A DNA stretch of 64,000 nucleotides from Brachionus manjavacas (taxonomy: Eukaryota > Rotifera > Eurotatoria > Ploima > Brachionidae), in NCBI GenBank assembly GCA_019054805.1, contig JAHQIY010000002.1, positions 1,550,001 through 1,614,000 of the forward strand, given 5' to 3'. This document shows positions 1-11,308 of the stretch, piece by piece. The first letter of the stretch is position 1, and each line of letters starts with the position of its first letter. The position numbers and the translations under genes were made by a program. The notes under the pieces are model-generated. The model saw only the letters and a program-made list of their open reading frames with translations, searched no databases and was not told where the DNA came from.

Positions 1-190
1 CTCAGATTGAATCCGAGACATATGTATCCTACTTTTTTCAAAAAATTATCTGAACAGTTTCGTAAATGGTTTCAATTAAGGTGAATAAATAAGTGGTGAA
101 CATTTTTTTTAAACAAAAATTAAGTAAAAAAAAATAGTCCATAAAAATCAATAAAAATACCATTAGAGTTAAACTGATTAACAATTTGGA

Positions 191-1192
191 TTATGCTTGG
201 TCTATTTTTGGTTTTACCAAAGAATCTCTATTTGCTGCTAGTAGAGTTTGAGACTCAATGATCTTGGTTGTTTTTGTTTTACATTTATTTTGACAAATTT
301 CCAAAGTTTCAAAATTGTTGGCGTTTCCATTACAACCAGAGTATGTAAATATCAAACACCGCTCACTTAATGTATCGTAATAGTATCTTTCAACAGAACT
401 AGTGCAATTTCCTTCAAATTTCGGAAGTTTGCAAATATCCGCGTCTACGACCGGTAATGCAATTTCTCGATTTACTTTATTTTCTAGTAATTTTTGACTA
501 TCATCTATTTCCATATTAGCATTGTCTGGGTTTATCAATGCTAAAAATTTTTGAGAATCTGCCTCCGAAAATTGTGATTTGACTAATTTTCGGAGATCAT
601 CTTTATATTTTTCCAGCATTGAGCTACAATTCGTAGACTTTTGAGACATTAATTTACTGATTAAAAAAAAATTTAAAATTAAAATAACAAAAAAAATAGA
701 GAATCAAATTTTACTTCAATTCTTCCTGATATCGAGTTTGTTCATTGTTTTTTATCAATTCAATTTCTTTATTTTTTTCCAATTTACATAAGTTCTAGTA
801 AAAAAAAATTATTTATTTTCTTTTTTATTTAATTTTAGTACCAGTGATTCCTTTGCGTCATTCAGTTCCAAAGTTAACTTATCATTTTCGGTACTTTTTG
901 CCTTGAGCTTTGAATTTAGATCATCGATATCGGAGTCTTTCTGCTGGGCTATTTGTTTATCAGCTTCAATTCTTTGCTCAAAATATTTAATTCGGTCTGA
1001 ATTGATGCCAATTTGTTTTTCATCAAAGGCCTTTTTATCCATCATGTCATTAAGCTTTTCGTCTTTGGCAATGAGAGATTCTCTGAGTGAAATGTTTCGC
1101 TGCGAAAGACCCCAATTATTATAGCACAAAATCAAAATTATCAGGATCATAGCCACCAAGAGGATGGTTGGAGTTCGCCCGTTTCGAATCAT
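191..1192 (-). CDS. GOLM-like type II membrane coiled-coil protein with a C-terminal Kunitz domain
   Basis: Three exons (1192–842, 794–715, 656–191) join with matching phases across introns of 47 and 58 bp and give 298 residues. Residues 9–23 are a single hydrophobic segment after a short basic N-terminus, so a type II signal anchor is expected with the rest in the Golgi/secretory lumen. Residues about 28–190 are charged and heptad-like, as in the GOLM1/GOLIM2 (CASC4) family. Residues 219–269 hold six cysteines with spacing x8, x15, x7, x12, x3, exactly that of a Kunitz/BPTI domain, including the YYY and FTYSGC landmarks. The P1 residue after the second Cys is Thr (about 229), not Lys or Arg, so trypsin-type inhibition is unlikely. 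Known GOLM proteins end in an acidic tail, so the Kunitz end is the unusual part. The GOLM assignment rests on topology and N-terminal similarity; the Kunitz assignment is firm. Confidence 0.8.
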
Positions 1193-1199
1193 GACTAAT

Positions 1200-1382
1200 T
1201 TACCTTAGCGCCTCAAATAATTGATCTAAATTAAGAGTTTTTGTTGATGAGTTTATTTTTTCTTTAAATATTTTAGCATAAACTCTGAAGATTTTATATT
1301 TCAAAAATTTTGAAAAAACGACTGTAAAATTGTCTCCAGACAAAACAAAAAAAAAGTTTTTTTTGAATATTGCATTTGACAA
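1200..1382 (-). CDS. Short hypothetical ORF upstream of the GOLM-Kunitz gene
   Basis: A 60-codon frame ends 8 bp before the start of the GOLM-Kunitz gene on the same strand. It is Lys/Phe-rich, and its last third (TKTLNLDQLFEALR) looks more protein-like than its A+T-rich start. The end reads CTAAG|GTAAAT, a good splice donor, so it could be an exon of a longer transcript or a 5' leader. I do not recognise it, and it may be chance. Confidence 0.2.
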   Translation of the reverse strand: MSNAIFKKNFFFVLSGDNFTVVFSKFLKYKIFRVYAKIFKEKINSSTKTLNLDQLFEALR

Positions 1383-1399
1383 ATAGCTTAAGTCTGTAA

Positions 1400-2780
1400 T
1401 TTATTAAGAGAAAATTAATTCCATAAATTATAAGCATTTGGAGAATATTTATCTGTGATTTAAATGGTAATTTTATTTATACTGGTTTAAGTTAAATTTA
1501 GATATTCAATTTTTTAGTTTTAGCATTTTTAAAATGAATTTTAGTCAACAGAATTTTAGTTTTTTTGTTGACTAATATATAGTTCATATTTAACACAAAA
1601 TAAGTTTTTCAATTGTTCTGAAAAACTAAAATTAAATGTATAAATAAAAAATAAAATTATGAAAAAAAATTTATTTTCAAACATTAATAAAAAACGACGT
1701 AAAATGAGATAAATCAGCTTCGCTTGAGTTACCAAGAATTATTCGAATCGTGTCCATTCAAATCTTTGAGCAAATCAAATTTACTTTTAAACACAAATTT
1801 TTTTCTTAATATAATAGATTGAACGTAATTATTTAAAGTAACTCGGATGTTTAGAAAAAAGCATTAAGTTTTTTTCATTCTTTCTTATCATTATTTACGA
1901 AACGTTCCGTAAATTTACAAAATGTTCAAAATTTACTATTACATGAATGAATTCTTAAAATAAAAAAGAAGATATAGAAAGATAAAAATGCATAATGATT
2001 TTTTTAAAATAATTTTTGTTCGCATCTTTTTTTAATTAAAAAAATTTAATTTAAATTCAAATTTTTAAATTTTTAAAAATTTTAATCTTATAAAAAAAAT
2101 TATTTTTTGGAAATTTTGATTTAATTTTCTTGCGATGAATTAATCCCAATTCTTAAATTTATATCATAAAAATTATATTTTTATTGACTTTAACTCAAAA
2201 AAAAACGAGGAAAGCCTGTGGAAGTAGTTAATAAATTATTCTTCATTTATATATTATAAATAATGGTAGTAAAATTTTGGTTGAATTTTTTTTAACTTTT
2301 ATATTTGCTTCTTTTAAATAAGAAACCTTGAGCTTAACCCTTTGAATCGAAAATATTTATTTAGTAATTAAAACAAGTCTTTCTTAATGGAGGTCACTTA
2401 ATAAACCTCATCACAAATTTAGATAATATAGTCACTGATTCAGTAATCGAATCAATTTTTGACTAAAAAAGGGGTCTCCCATGTAATGTGATTTCGAATT
2501 CGATTTCGCTTATTTGGTGACCAAAAGTGGTCACCTTTTTGTGACCCTTGCAATAATAATATTATAAGTGACCAATTTATGGTATGGTAAAAAGGAATTT
2601 GATCACCTAATGACATTAAAATTGACTTGTTTATTAAGTAAAGTTAATGATTTAGTATACATAAAGCAATTTTTAATTTTTAATAAGAAAGCTAAATATA
2701 AATAGGAATAATGATTTGAAAAAAGTAAAATTTAAAATGGACAAAGAAATTAAAGGTTCAGAAGAATTTAAAATTTTTAC
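1400..2780. other. Intergenic, no gene seen
   Basis: A+T-rich sequence with stop codons in all frames and long A and T runs. No exon, RNA gene or recognised repeat was found. Confidence 0.6.
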
Positions 2781-2788
2781 TAACTAAC

Positions 2789-2840
2789 TCGCTGGCTAGC
2801 CAGCTACAATCAAAACTACTACTACTACTAATACTACTAT
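2789..2840 (+). repeat. LINE-A 3' end fragment with ACT-repeat tail
   Basis: This carries the 12-bp palindrome CTGGCTAGCCAG followed by AGCTACAATCAAAA and an (ACT)n run. The same order ends the LINE-A copies at 3.0 kb (minus strand) and 48.9 kb (plus strand). It lies tail to tail with the 3.0-kb copy, about 170 bp away. Confidence 0.7.
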
Positions 2841-3004
2841 TATATATGCTTCATAAATTGGGTGCAGTGTATGGTTAGCAAGTATGTTCAAATTCTTAAT
2901 TTATGAAAAATTGGCTAATATCTTTCAAGGCTCAGTAATTAGTCCTCTTTTATTTAAAAAATATACATCCCTAAAGGAAACAAAACAAATAATGAATTAT
3001 CTCT

Positions 3005-4448
3005 GCTTTTAGTAGTAGTAGTAGTAGTAGTTTTGACTGTAGCTGGCTAGCCAGCGAGTGTGCTGATAAGGCACACTATGACAGCTGATGCGATTGATTG
3101 CTGCTCATCCAGCAATCAATGACTGCTTTAAAGCTGTTAACATTGGGGGCTTCAACTAATTGATTTGGCAATGAGTTCCATATATTAGCGGTTCTGTTGA
3201 AAAAAAAGTTATCTCTATGTTGAAGCCTCGAAATTTCTTTGTGATATTTAAAGCAGTGACCTCTTCCTTGGTAACATTAAAATTGTTGCTTTTTTCAACC
3301 AATTCTATTCCATGCATGAACTTGTATAATTGAATTAGATCACCTCTTTTCCTTCTTTCCACCAGATTTGGAATGTTTAAAGCCTTCAATCTGCTTTCAT
3401 ACGTTTTTTTTCTAATTGAAGAAACAAATTTCGTAGTTCTGCGTTGAATCCTCTCAAGATTCTCACAGTCCGACTTAAGAAATGGAGACCATACAGGCAC
3501 AGCAAATTCCAAAAGAGGACGAACAAAAGTTAAATACAATGATCTAAATAACGTACAATCAAAACGAGCGAATGATTTCCTGATGCGACCCAACATTTGA
3601 TTTGCCTTGTTTGTAGCCTCTATCACTTGATTTTTCCATTTAAAATTTGTATTGAAGATAACTTCAAGATCCCTTTCGGTATCTGACGTTGATAACTGTT
3701 TACCATTAATAAAATAAGTGAATTCTTTGTTTTTATGACCGTAATGCATAACCACACATTTTGATGTGTTGAAGAGAAGAAGCCAATCTTGAGTCCACTT
3801 GAAAAAAAAATCCAAATCTGATTTTAGTTTCACTGCGCTTATTTCTGATACCGTTTGCGAGAATATTTTTTTATCATCTGCATACATTTTGACAATATTC
3901 TCTATTCCTTTTGGTAGATCATTGATATAAAAAACGAACAAAAGTGGACCAATCACTGATCCTTGTGGTACACCGCTAAAATCTCAACCCAATCCGACAA
4001 AATTTCACCTTGAACAACTCGTTGTCTTCTATTTTTTAAGAAAGCTTCAATCCATTTTAGTGTCAGACCATCAAAGCCATACGCTTTCAATTTAGCTATT
4101 AGTCGTCTGTGCGGAACAGTATCAAATGCTTTCGCAAAATCTAGCAGAATTACATCAACAGGAATACTTTTGTCTAGACTCATTGAGAGGAAATCTAGAG
4201 TTTCCATAAGATTAGATGTACATGACTTTTTCTTGACAAATCCATGCTGTTCTTTAGATATAATATTGTTCTTATAAAGATAGTCTTCCATTTTGGTTTT
4301 TATTATGCTGTCCATAATTTTGCACGGAATTGAAGTTAAAGACACGGGACGATAATTGCTGGCCGTTGATTTATCACCTTTTTTAAACAATGGAGTAATA
4401 TTTGCTGATCTGAATTGTATTGGAAGCTGACTATTAGATAAAGCTTTT
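3005..4448 (-). mobile_element. LINE-A copy 1: 5'-truncated non-LTR retrotransposon with a frameshift
   Basis: Two overlapping minus-strand frames (4390–3953 and 3956–3156) cover the fingers, palm and thumb of a non-LTR reverse transcriptase. The first has SNYRPVSLTS and the catalytic FAKAFD motif, and runs to the region just before the PQGS motif. There a one-base frameshift (near 3960–3975) moves the reading into the second frame, which has GPLLFVFYIND and the catalytic MYADD, then the thumb with IQRRTTKF and RRKRGDLIQLYKF. Residual homology (FRSANITPLFKKG) extends to about 4448, where the 5' end is lost; no endonuclease region is present. The 3' end has a hairpin at 3091–3120, the CTGGCTAGCCAG palindrome and a (TAG/CTA)n tail at 3010–3030. 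The style is CR1/L2/Jockey-like. This copy is inactive because it is truncated and frameshifted. Confidence 0.85.
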
Positions 4449-4740
4449 CATTGATGATCTAGCTACATTCTTTTTTTATAGCAAAAAGAGGAATCCGAAA
4501 AATGATATAAATAAATACACCAACGAACTATAAGAATCGCTATAAGAATTGAATCTTATTAAGAGGAAGATTAAGATTTCAGTTTAAAATTTGGTTCAGT
4601 TTTTTATAACAATAAAGAGTGAAATCTTGAATTTGAAAATTGAGTTTCTACTTATTAAATTTGATTTTAAATTAAATTTTAATAAACTGATAGACGAAAT
4701 TAAAAAACGCTGCAGATAATGTCAAACAAAAATTGGGTTC

Positions 4741-4925
4741 TTATCATAAAAAGGGGCACCAGTTTCGACTGGGTAATAATTGCGGTGTAGATGATCAACT
4801 CGATACAGTAGCCTCTGTGTCAGATCGGAGCCGTTGCTCACAAGGGTACTTGAAAAGGAGATAAGCGCCTCCCCATTATCCACTAGGATAGAATAGGGAC
4901 AATTATTATTATTATTATTTAATCA
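4741..4925 (+). mobile_element. SINE copy 1 (5'-truncated), ATT tail
   Basis: The body (AGTTTCGACTGGGTAATAAT, then TGTAGATGATCAACTC, then TCCACTAGGATAGAA) is shared with copies at 22.5, 41.2 and 53.0 kb. The copy starts inside the body and lacks the tRNA-like head. It ends GGGACA followed by (ATT)n, as copy 4 does. Confidence 0.75.
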
Positions 4926-6072
4926 AAATAGGAAATTTATATAAATTTTTAGTCGGAACCAGATTCATTTTATAAAAATGAAATAAAAAAATTGGAAATT
5001 AAGTAAATGTTCGTGACCATTTTACTAAATTAGTGAAGATAACTATCCTATAATGATAGGATGCGCATAATGATAAAAATTAATGAATTCTAATAAAACA
5101 TGTACGAAGGAATTGGAAACAAACGCAAAGTCCATCAAAACAAAATTTGCTGAAATAATATCGAAAAATCATATTGGTATTGAATCACTTGATGATGATA
5201 ATGATCCATAAATAGATGATATTGAAACAGTCGTAAAAAAAAGAAAAAATTTAGAAGTTTTTATTTTTTTAAGTTAATATTATTAATTATTTTACTAAAT
5301 TAGTGAAGATAATTAATCTAAAGTGACGATTTAATTAAATTAGTGTCATTTTCCTCTCTTTTTATGTAATATTTTATTTTTATGAGTTTTTTACCTATAA
5401 ATCAAACTGAATAAGATTATTTTAAATTGATTTTGTTTTTCTTTAACTTAAATATTTACTGGATTTGTGGATTAAAAATATTTATGCTCTTTCTAAATCA
5501 TTATTAAAAAAAAAAAAAATTAATAAAGAGTAATTTATAAATTTTCAAATGGCTTCTTAACGAAAGAGTTCAAATTTTATTTTAAAAAAAAATTAATTTC
5601 AAAACTAGTGGTTTTATTAGTTATTAATTAAAAAAGTGTTGTTTTGGTAGAAAATTGATCTATTTAAAAAATTAAAATCTTATTCTTTTATTGTTTGACT
5701 AGTTTTAGATCAAATTAATATAAAACTAGGAAAATAAATAATTTTTATTTTATTTTGATTAATAAATATATAAACTAACTTTTTTTTTGTTATTTGTTTT
5801 TTTTCTATATTAAGATTGATTTAAGATATATTTCTGTCGATAATCTAAAACATATTTTATTGATAGTCTTTGAAATTTATGAAAAAATTACATAAGATCA
5901 AGTGTCTTCAGTCGTTCATCTAGTCCTTTGTTTTTTTTTAAGACAAATGTTTTAGAATTGAATGGAAAAATTGAGTTACCTTGGATACCTTGCATCAATT
6001 AGTTAGAAAATATTCTCAGAGAAATTTTTGAAAAAATTTTCGAATCTGAAATTCTGGTTCAAATAGTTTATT
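4926..6072. other. Intergenic, no gene seen
   Basis: A+T-rich. A short open stretch near 5100–5215 has lysine-rich codons that could be a decayed transposase end, but it is too short to name. The 3' part probably holds the promoter and 5' UTR of the UBX gene. Confidence 0.5.
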
Positions 6073-6605
6073 ATGAACAGTAATGCAAGACCGCCGAGAG
6101 AAAAAAAATTTGTTCCGAAACCTCCGAAAACACCACGGAATTCTGTTCCCTTTAATACTAAAAAATATTTTGAAAACAATTTGCTGAATGAAACAAACTC
6201 TGATCATTTGGATGATATTCTGAGATTAAGTAATATTTTTATTCTAAAAATAGACTACTTTATATTTTTTTAGCTCCTAGTCCACGTCCTTTGTCCGCAA
6301 GCTTATCGAGATTTCAAACTTTGCCAAAGATTGGGACCAGACAAGAGCCAAAATATTTAATCGGCTTTCGATTGCCAGATGGTTCTAGAACTCAAGGACA
6401 ATTTAATCAAAATGATAGAATTTCAATATTGCTCGAATTTGCTTTTAAAGAATACTCAAAAATTGAGCCTAGCATCTGCTTGTCAAATTTTACACTTATT
6501 CAAATGCCGTCCTTAGTTCTAAAAGAACTAGATCAAACTATTAATTCATATGGAATAAAAGATAAATCCATGTTGTTTTTGATCTCCAAAGATCAAGCTA
6601 ATTAG
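6073..6605 (+). CDS. UBX-domain protein (UBXN10-like)
   Basis: Exons 6073–6229 and 6274–6605 join in phase 1 across a 44-bp intron and give 162 residues. The N-terminus is basic and proline-rich (about residues 5–30). Residues about 80–158 form a ubiquitin-like UBX fold, with the typical FRLPDGSR first strand, a hydrophobic LLEFAF helix, and a final LDQTINSYGIKDKSMLFL stretch like the end of UBX domains. UBX proteins bind the N domain of the AAA ATPase p97/VCP and bring it substrates. A lone C-terminal UBX without UBA, UAS or SEP domains resembles vertebrate UBXN10, a cilia-linked p97 adaptor, but this protein is much shorter. A likely poly(A) signal AATAAA lies at 6686–6691. The gene converges on the basigin-like gene. 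Confidence 0.7.
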
Positions 6606-6839
6606 CACTGTAATTACTTTTTCTTTACTAATTTTAAATTTAGTATTTATAAATCGTATATTTTAACTCAAATGACAATTAACTAAATAAATTTTTTTTC
6701 ATCTTTTCAATTTTTATTTCACTACTAGAACAAGCAAAAAAACTAAAAAAAATTCATCCATTTAAGCTGATGCCATTCTTCCCGCTAGGCTTGAAAAATT
6801 TTAAATTAATTTTAATTTTAAATTTTATATTTTCAATGA

Positions 6840-7754
6840 TTACATATGCTGTTGACTAAGTTCATATTGGTTTTCATCTTTTTTTTTCAATGCCAATTTT
6901 TCATAGGCAAAAATGCCAATGCAGCAAAGTAAGCACTGAATACAAATGGCCAAAAATGGCCACAGGGCATACGTCATAGCTTAAATTAAAAATGTTTGAG
7001 CAACAATTTCAATTCTTTTATTGAAGTCAATTACGTTTGACCTCAACAACTGAATAAACGACAATAAATCCAAAAGAATTAGCCACCAAACATCCATATT
7101 TGCCAGCATCATGTTCCTTCAAATTTTTTAGGGTCATCGACGCGTTTTCTAGTTTAATATCATCTGTTGAATTTAAGTACAAAATATTGTTATCAACATA
7201 TTCAATCCAAGTGCAATTTGTCTGCATATTTTTAATGTCTACTTTTATTTCAAAGGTTCCATCCACCAATTTTCGCATGTAGCCTTCCGTAAGACGCTTA
7301 ACAATCGGATGTTCTAATTTAAAACTTAAAGTTAATTTTTTTTAAACCTATTAAACAGCTCACTATCAAAACTAAAAGAACTGTTAGTTTGTTTGCTAAA
7401 GCACGTATAATTTGAATTTATTTGTTCCAAAGCTTTGAAATTTTAAAACAGAAATAGAGATAATTTTAACAACAAAAATTGTAAATATTTACTCAATCTA
7501 GAAAATTGTAATTTGCTGTCATCAATTATACGAGCATTTGAAAATGTTTCACTGGTGATTAGTTTATTATCTTGGTAAAATTTGACACTACCAAGTGAAG
7601 AACAATCTAATGTAGTTTTTTCAGTAACTGCGAAATAGTAATTTGGAGTTTTTATTTCGGTTGCTGTTCCCAGAGCTTAATATTTTAATGAAAACGGAAA
7701 TATATTTTAATAGATCAATTTACCAAAGCAAGTCAAAATTAATAAATTGAGCAT
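6840..7754 (-). CDS. BSG: Basigin/neuroplastin-like two-Ig membrane protein
   Basis: Five exons (7754–7724, 7675–7493, 7432–7364, 7313–7035, 6979–6840), with every junction in phase 1, give 233 residues. Residues 1 to about 15 are a signal peptide split by intron 1. Ig1 has Cys35 and Cys82 (NYTC). Ig2 has Cys128 and Cys169 within DAGKYGC, the usual D-x-G-x-Y-x-C of Ig folds. The membrane segment begins ALWPFLAI, nearly identical to ALWPFLGI of vertebrate basigin, and is followed by YEK and a short Lys-rich tail. Basigin-family proteins escort monocarboxylate transporters to the plasma membrane and act in cell adhesion. The conserved Glu inside the basigin membrane helix is replaced here by Gln (about residue 202). 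A minus-strand AATAAA lies at 6713–6718. The ORF covering exon 4 runs on to a stop inside the last intron; splicing there restores the membrane segment. Confidence 0.85.
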
Positions 7755-9306
7755 TTTAAATTTTTTTTAAATTATTTTTTAATTTAAGCACACTTGAATT
7801 TTTAAGATAAAAATATGTTAAAATTTTTTTAAAGTAGATGCGGTTTTAAAAATATTGGATTGCATGCACTTTTTAGCTTAATCGTTTAAAAGTCATATGA
7901 AATCCTTTAATTGTGTCTTATAAATTTATAAACTTTAAAGTAATTTCGGATTAAAAGTTGAAAATTTCTGGTAAAAGCTTAAATTTCAATCATTCATAAT
8001 TCAAATTAATCTAGTACATTAAGTCTAAATTGAAATTTTGATTTCGAAAAGCTTTCCGCTTAAAGCGATATAGGTAAGAAGTTAAGTTAAAAAATTTTTG
8101 AATCTCGGTCAAATTGAAAATATTCAAATTTAAATATTGAGATAAAATTTTATAAAAATTTTTAATTTTATTAAGGAAAGAAAAATTCTAAAATTGAATT
8201 AATTTTATTTTTGCTTCAAATTCATTTAAAATTTCCTATTTTATACAAATTTTTTAAAAAAATTTTAAAACTAACAATCCATCCTTGGGATCAAAAATCT
8301 CCTTAATTTTATGTTTGTTTCATTTAAAATTGATCATGCAGTGAAAAAAATTAACAAATTAAAAAAAATAGAAAGTTACCGTAAAATCAATGAATAAAAA
8401 AACTATGATTTAGTAAAACTAAATTTTTACTAAATTATTTTCCTTTAAAACTTTACTAAAATTAGCGACCAATTTTAAAAAATAGAAAATCTTATTTGAT
8501 TCTTATTTCGAAATTTATTCTTAACTGAAATATATATGTGAATGAATATTTTTTTGCTCAATATTTAAAAAATATTTAAAAAAGATCTCAATAACAATTT
8601 GATGAAATAAAAAGATTTATAATGGCAGCCGAATGCGAAATTTTGGCAGAAATTACTGATAAAATTAAGAAAATATCTTAGAGTTATTCAAAGTTCAGTA
8701 GTTGGTTCATGAAGCTTATAAAAATTTTGTCTTTTTTATACATATTTTGAATATACAGATTTATTATTTTTAATTTGAAAAAATCAATGAACTCAAAATG
8801 CTACTAGAGATTGTTTTATTTTTGGTTCTAAAAAATTAATAAAACATTAAAAAATAAAAAAAAGGACATTAAATTCATGCAAACTCCTCCATGGGGTTTT
8901 GGTCAAGAATGGGTGGGGTAATAAGTACTAAAAAAATAATTTTTCCATTTTTTTTTAAATTAATAAAGTCTGTTAGAAATCCGGAGTAATATCAAAATTT
9001 TTTATTTCATTATAATTTATTTTTCTTTTAAAACTATTTTTGGCCAAAATAAAATACATAGTTTGACTTGATATCTATTTTATTTAAGTTTAAAAAAAAT
9101 GTAATAAAATTTTTCAGATTAATTTAAAATTTATTTTAATATTTAAAAAAGAAAAAAAATATAAATAAATGCTCTTCCATTTAATTAAATTCAATAAAAA
9201 CCTTTTTTGATTTTTATAAATCAAAACTAAAGTTATGTGTGTTTTGCCAATTTTTTAAAAGAAAATTAAGATTTAAAATCAAAATTTAATTTATCATTTG
9301 ATAAAA
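7755..9306. other. Intergenic, no gene seen
   Basis: Very A+T-rich. A 19-codon open stretch starting MAAECEILAEI at about 8622 is the only protein-like piece; it has no partner exon that I could join. The region probably holds the promoters of the basigin-like and zinc-finger genes. Confidence 0.5.
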
Positions 9307-10645
9307 ATGCTCGAAGAATTCGATGGAATAGAATATGACCCTGTTTACGAAATAAGTGACTATAAAGGTTCTTATCCGATCATACAATTAAATAGAGTTC
9401 GAAGGTTTATTATTAATGGATTAAAAAGAGATATAAATTCGACAATTGAATTCGACATAAAACGAAAATGTGCCATTTTTACCAAAGATGTTATAAACTA
9501 CAAACTCTTGGACAAAAAACCTGATGAATTCGACGAGCAAAAAATATTCCACATCGATCAACAACAGAATCCTTTATTGCACAAAGTTCTTGATATCGAC
9601 GAAGAAGACTTGATCATTTCAACACAAGAGAATAATACTATCGAACAAAATAAACCTGAGAGCGAATTAGCTATTTCAGAATCTTCATTTAATCCACCTG
9701 ATCCTATTTATAAAAAAAATCTCACTACTGAAGACAAGGAAATACAATCGTTAAATAAATGTCTACTGCTACAAGTAAAAAATTTTCTCATTTAAAATTT
9801 CTTTCATTAATTTTTTTCTGTAGCATGGATGTGAAAAATGGTGTTACAGAAATTTGCCAAGTAAGGATGAAATCAATGAAAGCGAAAAAGAGAATTTGAT
9901 TTTCATTTGTGATTTTTGTCATTTTGATACCGAGGATGAGACAGTTATAGATGAGCATTTATCAGAAAAAGAACACGGTTCAGCAAGTGAATTTTTGCGT
10001 GAAGCTAAACCAAATGATCAAGCTTCCAATGGATCAGCGTCTAAAGTTTTCTCCTATGACGAATATTTTAAATCAGCATTTGATTCTAGAAGAAAAATTA
10101 CTTTTATTAAAAACAAGTGTAGTGTAAAAAGCAAAATTTTGAATGAATTCAATCGTTTTGAAGTTCTCTGTCCCAAATGTCACTGTCATTTTGGTCATGA
10201 AATTTTAGCTGCTTGTCTTCACTTTAAAAGCTCCCACAGTTCCACTCTAACTGATGAGATTTATTCGATCGGTGAGCTCACTCGAACCGATAGCTTTGAG
10301 ATGAAAAAGGTGCATTCTTGTATTACATGCTGTGTACAGTTCAAAAAACTTTCGGACTTGTCACAACACTTAGAAAATTCGCACCATTTTCCCGGTAGTC
10401 GAAAAAATGAAATAAACATTTTTTTATGTCCTTTCGATAACTGTGGTTACAAATCAAGTAAGTTTTTTTCATTTAAAAATCATACAATGCAACATCCATT
10501 TTTCAATAATCCCATTGTGGGAAAATTCAATGGTATAAAAGTTAAAGTTGGAATTTATGTAAAGCCAATGGTTTATTTTCATATGCCAAAAAATATAGAG
10601 AAAACGAATACCGATAAAAATAGAGAGCTTGAAGCTATGATTTAA
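9307..10645 (+). CDS. C2H2 zinc-finger protein
   Basis: Exons 9307–9774 and 9824–10645 join in phase 0 across a 49-bp intron and give 429 residues. I start at the ATG at 9307. The first 150 residues are acidic and polar with no domain I recognise. At least four Cys2His2-type fingers follow: about 185–208 (CDFC…H…H), 272–294 (CPKC…H…H), 322–343 (CITC…H…H) and 358–380 (CPFDNC…H…H). Spacing is irregular and there are no TGEKP linkers, so this is not a tandem KRAB-type array; scattered fingers like these occur in chromatin and RNA-binding proteins. Role unknown; nuclear nucleic-acid binding is inferred. An upstream non-coding or coding exon cannot be excluded. Confidence 0.7.
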
Positions 10646-11048
10646 CCATAATGAAAACTCAAAAAATTAGCCAGTGATCAAAGAAGAATAAGTGTCTTAA
10701 AAATACTAACAGATAATTCTGTTTATATTTTTGATTTTATGTTAATTTTTTACTTTTTTATTTATAATAAAATAATGTAAAATCAGATTTTTGAAAATAA
10801 ATTATTGTTTTTATCTAAATAAAAATTGAAAAAATTTTTTTTTTACTTTTTGGGATAAAAAAATTTTTGTTAAGAAAAAATTTCGGTTTGTGAAGATTTT
10901 TAAAATTTAATCGTTTCAGTTCAATTCAAATTTTAAGCAACTTTGCTTAAACCGAAAATAAATGTCTGCAAAACTCTACAAAGCAATTGCCCGGTCAATG
11001 GAGTAAAAAATTCAGAAAATATCAGAGTTTTTTCAGACTTATTCTACT

Positions 11049-11308
11049 ATTTAATTATAATAATAATGAGAGGAAAACAATGCCAAGTTGTGCATGCAGA
11101 AATGAGTTGCGAACGAAGGATTCAGAAAAGTTTAAATAACTTTTTCTACTAAAAGAGATAATTTAGTTCTGTAAAATGCTTATTTTTAAGAAAATTTGCT
11201 TATTAAGTTATTTAAACTTTTCTAAATCCTTCCTTTGCAATTCGTTTCTGCATTCAAAACTTGGCATTGTTTTCCTCTAATTATTATTCCTATTCTTATA
11301 ATTAAATT
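11049..11308. repeat. Long imperfect inverted repeat (foldback/MITE-like)
   Basis: The left arm (11049–11142) and right arm (11205–11308) are reverse complements with a few mismatches and small gaps, for example GAGGAAAACAATGCCAAGTT against its complement near 11255–11275. The loop is about 62 bp. The arms begin and end with ATTTAATTATAA. The 69-codon ORF at 10943–11152 crosses the left arm and is probably not a gene. Confidence 0.75.

Noticed and set aside
7314..7363. An alternative 23-bp intron in the basigin-like gene that keeps more coding sequence before exon 4
   Set aside because: Too short to be spliced; the GTGAGC donor at 7363 gives a 50-bp intron with matching phase.
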